Part shown: positions 4,934-6,675 of the stretch, one piece after another
Layout of the letters: the number at the start of each line of letters is the position of its first letter
Position numbering within the stretch: the stretch's first letter is position 1
Assembly: GCA_905215095.1 (NCBI GenBank)
Contig: CAJMOL010000083.1
Coordinates: 1 to 6,675 of the forward strand
DNA length: 6,675 nucleotides
Direction of reading: 5' to 3'
Source of the DNA: an uncultured bacterium
GTDB taxonomy: Bacteria > Actinomycetota > Coriobacteriia > Coriobacteriales > Coriobacteriaceae
The notes under the pieces: generated by a model
The model's database searches: none
What the model was told of the DNA's origin: nothing
Seen by the model: the letters and a program-made list of their open reading frames with translations, nothing else
Program-made: the position numbers and the translations under genes

Positions 4934-6169
4934 TTACTTCGAGCGCTCGGCGATCAAACTCCGAATGAGGTCGACGGTAGCCTCATAGGAATGCGGGCGG
5001 TCGAACTGTGCCGCCGCGAGCTCGCGCGCCACGCGACCCATGCGCGCGCGTCCCGCCTCGTCCTCGACAAGCTCGCAGATCACCCTGGCGAGTCCCTCGG
5101 CATCGCCGGGAACCACGTTCACGCCAAAACCTTCACGCTCCACCTTCTCGCGGAACTCCGCGTTCATGGACGTGTTGACCATGGGACGGCCCGAGGCAAG
5201 GTAGTCGCCAATCTTGGTGGGCACGCTCTGCGGCGCGTTGGCCACCAGCGAGTTCACCACCATGTCGGACGCCTTGAGCCAGGCGGCCATGGTGCGGTAC
5301 GGCATATAACCCAGAAGCTCGGCGGGAGCGCCGGTGCGCATGACGGCGGCCTCGACGGATCCACGCTCCGGTCCATCGCCCAAGATCTTGAGCTTGAGCT
5401 CGGGATGAGCCTTGGCGGCGATGGCCACCGCCTCGACGAGCGTTTCCAGGTCGTAGAGCGCCGAGATGTTGCCGGCATAGGAAACCCAGACCTCACCGGC
5501 GGGCTTCACCACCGAAGCGGCATTTTCCGCAGCTCCGGCGTCGAACTCCGCGAGATCGTTGCCCACGTACACCACGAGCTTGGGAATGTCCTCCGCGCGA
5601 TCGCGGAAGGGTCGCGCCGCGTACTCGTCGGAGGTTCCCACCACGGCGTCTGCCAACGCGTAGGCACGGCGCGCCTGGCGTTCAAACGGTGCGAACAGCA
5701 GGTCCGACACAACGGGCACATCGAGCGCGATGCGGAAGGCCTCGGGCCACAGGTCGTTCACGTCCACCACGAAGGGGATACCATAGCGCTTGGCCGCCCG
5801 TCCCGCGGCAAGCGTCACATCGTTGGGAGGAATCTGGCAGTAGATGAGGTCGTAGTCGTGGTTGGCGTCGAAATACGCGCTCACGCGCTTGGCCATCACA
5901 TGATGCGCCCAGATGCGCTGCGGGCACATGTTGGCCGGGTAGCTCGGCTCGGAAATGAACTTGACGTTGAACGGATGCGCGCTCGCATCGAACGAATCCA
6001 AATCGCGTTGGCGCTTCTCCCAGTGCTGGAAACCGCTCGTGATGAAATCAACGTCGAAACCACGCTCCACGAGCAGGCTCGCGAGAAACGTGTAGCGCGT
6101 AGCGCCCTTGACCTCGTGGCCAAGCTTGGCGTCGGCGCTGAATATGGCAATGCGCGGTTTGCGACTCAT
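4934..6169 (-). CDS. Family 4 (GT-B) glycosyltransferase
   Basis: This is a 411-residue retaining glycosyltransferase of the GT4 type, a cytoplasmic enzyme that adds a sugar to a growing lipid-linked repeat unit. The N-terminal Rossmann half starts RIAIFSADAKLGHEVKGATR (6-25), followed by YDLIYCQIPPNDV (106-118) and the VVDVNDLWPEAF stretch (134-145), whose DLWPE is typical of the WbuB-like branch. The linker and C-terminal half show YVGNDLAEFD (201-210), YAGNISALYDLETL (231-244), ILGDGPERG (262-270), LLGYMPYRTMAAWL (285-298) and the donor-binding region PTKIGDYLASGRPMVNTS (317-334). The first Glu of the classical EX7E motif appears as Asp322, a conservative change. No signal peptide or transmembrane helix is seen. 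The ATG is supported by AGGGGA (6181-6176) six bases upstream. It lies 21 bases after the stop of the preceding transferase on the same strand, so the two form an operon. It is clearly GC-richer than the left side of the window. Confidence 0.9.
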   Translation of the reverse strand: MSRKPRIAIFSADAKLGHEVKGATRYTFLASLLVERGFDVDFITSGFQHWEKRQRDLDSFDASAHPFNVKFISEPSYPANMCPQRIWAHHVMAKRVSAYFDANHDYDLIYCQIPPNDVTLAAGRAAKRYGIPFVVDVNDLWPEAFRIALDVPVVSDLLFAPFERQARRAYALADAVVGTSDEYAARPFRDRAEDIPKLVVYVGNDLAEFDAGAAENAASVVKPAGEVWVSYAGNISALYDLETLVEAVAIAAKAHPELKLKILGDGPERGSVEAAVMRTGAPAELLGYMPYRTMAAWLKASDMVVNSLVANAPQSVPTKIGDYLASGRPMVNTSMNAEFREKVEREGFGVNVVPGDAEGLARVICELVEDEAGRARMGRVARELAAAQFDRPHSYEATVDLIRSLIAERSK

Positions 6170-6190
6170 GGAGTATCCCCTGTTGGCTTG

Positions 6191-6675
6191 CTAGTGACGG
6201 CGCCTGGCAACCAGGCGCTTGATGGAATTATACGAGAGGCTCAGGCGGTTAAGCAGCATGGCCATTCGGTAGCGTTGCTCTCCGCGCGTCCACTGGTCGA
6301 TGTCGGCGCGGCGAAGCTCGCGACGGAACTCCTTTGCGCGCGCACGGCCGCGGCTGCGGTCCTCGTCGAACAGAAGCGCGATGTTATAGTGCGTGTCCAC
6401 GATGAGATGGACTTTCTCACGGACGTAGTAGACGGCTTCGTTCGAGAGCTTCTCACCGGTGGCCGCGCGGACCTCATCGTGCTCGCAACGCTCGAGATAG
6501 GCCAAAAGCTCGGTCACCACGCGGGAATGGTCGTCCCAGCGACGCACGTAGTTGTCGTGGTTCACGGACTGGTTGGCGTTGCCCACGAGGTACTGGTACA
6601 CCTCGACATCCAGATAGCAGATGGTCGAGGCCGGCACGCTCGCCTTGACGACGTACTCGTAGTCCTCGTAGAACG
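6191..6675 (-). CDS. Family 2 glycosyltransferase, 3' part only (runs off window)
   Basis: Only the C-terminal 160 residues are present; the gene continues past the right edge. The first visible residues, FYEDYEYVVKAS, hold the Glu-Asp pair that acts near the catalytic base in WcaA/EpsH-type family 2 transferases. They are followed by ICYLDVEVYQYLVGNANQSV, the strand and YxYxVGxxxQSV signature that closes the GT-A domain in this branch. The remaining 110 or so residues are mainly helical and charged (for example LARRRH-like basic residues at the very end) and form the variable tail. An internal GTG at 6637 is not the start, because the frame is open and conserved upstream of it. The gene ends in TAG, 21 bases before the GT4 start, so both are probably transcribed together for the same glycan. 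Confidence 0.82.
   Translation of the reverse strand, partial: FYEDYEYVVKASVPASTICYLDVEVYQYLVGNANQSVNHDNYVRRWDDHSRVVTELLAYLERCEHDEVRAATGEKLSNEAVYYVREKVHLIVDTHYNIALLFDEDRSRGRARAKEFRRELRRADIDQWTRGEQRYRMAMLLNRLSLSYNSIKRLVARRRH

Noticed and set aside
1..6675. CRISPR array, toxin-antitoxin or phage-defence genes
   Set aside because: I looked for spaced direct repeats and for small paired frames with known motifs on both strands and saw none.

Overview
The window looks like an accessory surface-polysaccharide region of a bacterium, probably a Gram-positive actinobacterium of the Coriobacteriia (Collinsella-like). That placement is inference. It rests on the style of the IS256-family transposase, the TagH/Wzt-type ABC ATPase, the acyltransferase-3 remnant, and the mix of GC-rich genes on the right with AT-richer genes on the left. 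No 16S or universal marker gene is present.

Layout. (1) Bases 1-9 are a run of G at the very edge, followed by about 280 bases with no gene I can support. (2) 289-1391 (+) is a two-gene, translationally coupled unit: a DPM1-like family 2 glycosyltransferase and a small DUF2304-type membrane protein. It is visibly AT-richer than the right half. (3) 1392-1851 is an AT-rich gap with only short broken reading frames. (4) 1938-2792 (-) is a graveyard: a truncated, frameshifted IS256-family transposase with structured leader DNA, then an acyltransferase-3 gene reduced to two short pieces. (5) 2793-2962 (-) holds a tRNA-Arg (anticodon UCU) with its own terminator and -10 box. (6) 2965-3732 (-) encodes a polysaccharide-export ABC ATPase with an abnormal Walker A motif and no permease gene beside it. 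(7) 3855-4817 (+), divergent from the ATPase, is a second DPM1-like glycosyltransferase with two C-terminal membrane helices. (8) 4934-6169 (-) is a GT-B (GT4) glycosyltransferase, preceded 21 bases upstream by 6191-6675 (-), the 3' part of a family 2 glycosyltransferase that runs off the window.

How they work together. All intact genes point to assembly or export of a cell-surface glycan. The two DPM1-like enzymes probably load a sugar onto a polyprenyl-phosphate carrier at the inner face of the membrane. DUF2304 is a membrane partner of unknown function that recurs beside such enzymes. The GT4/GT2 pair builds the repeat unit, and the ABC ATPase would energise export if it is active. The dead transposase and dead acyltransferase next to a tRNA gene show that this locus has been rearranged.

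I do not see a wholly new system here. The points most worth a second look are the Ser-to-Tyr change in the ATPase P-loop, that ATPase's orphan status, the doubly truncated acyltransferase, and the inverted repeat overlapping the transposase ribosome-binding site.
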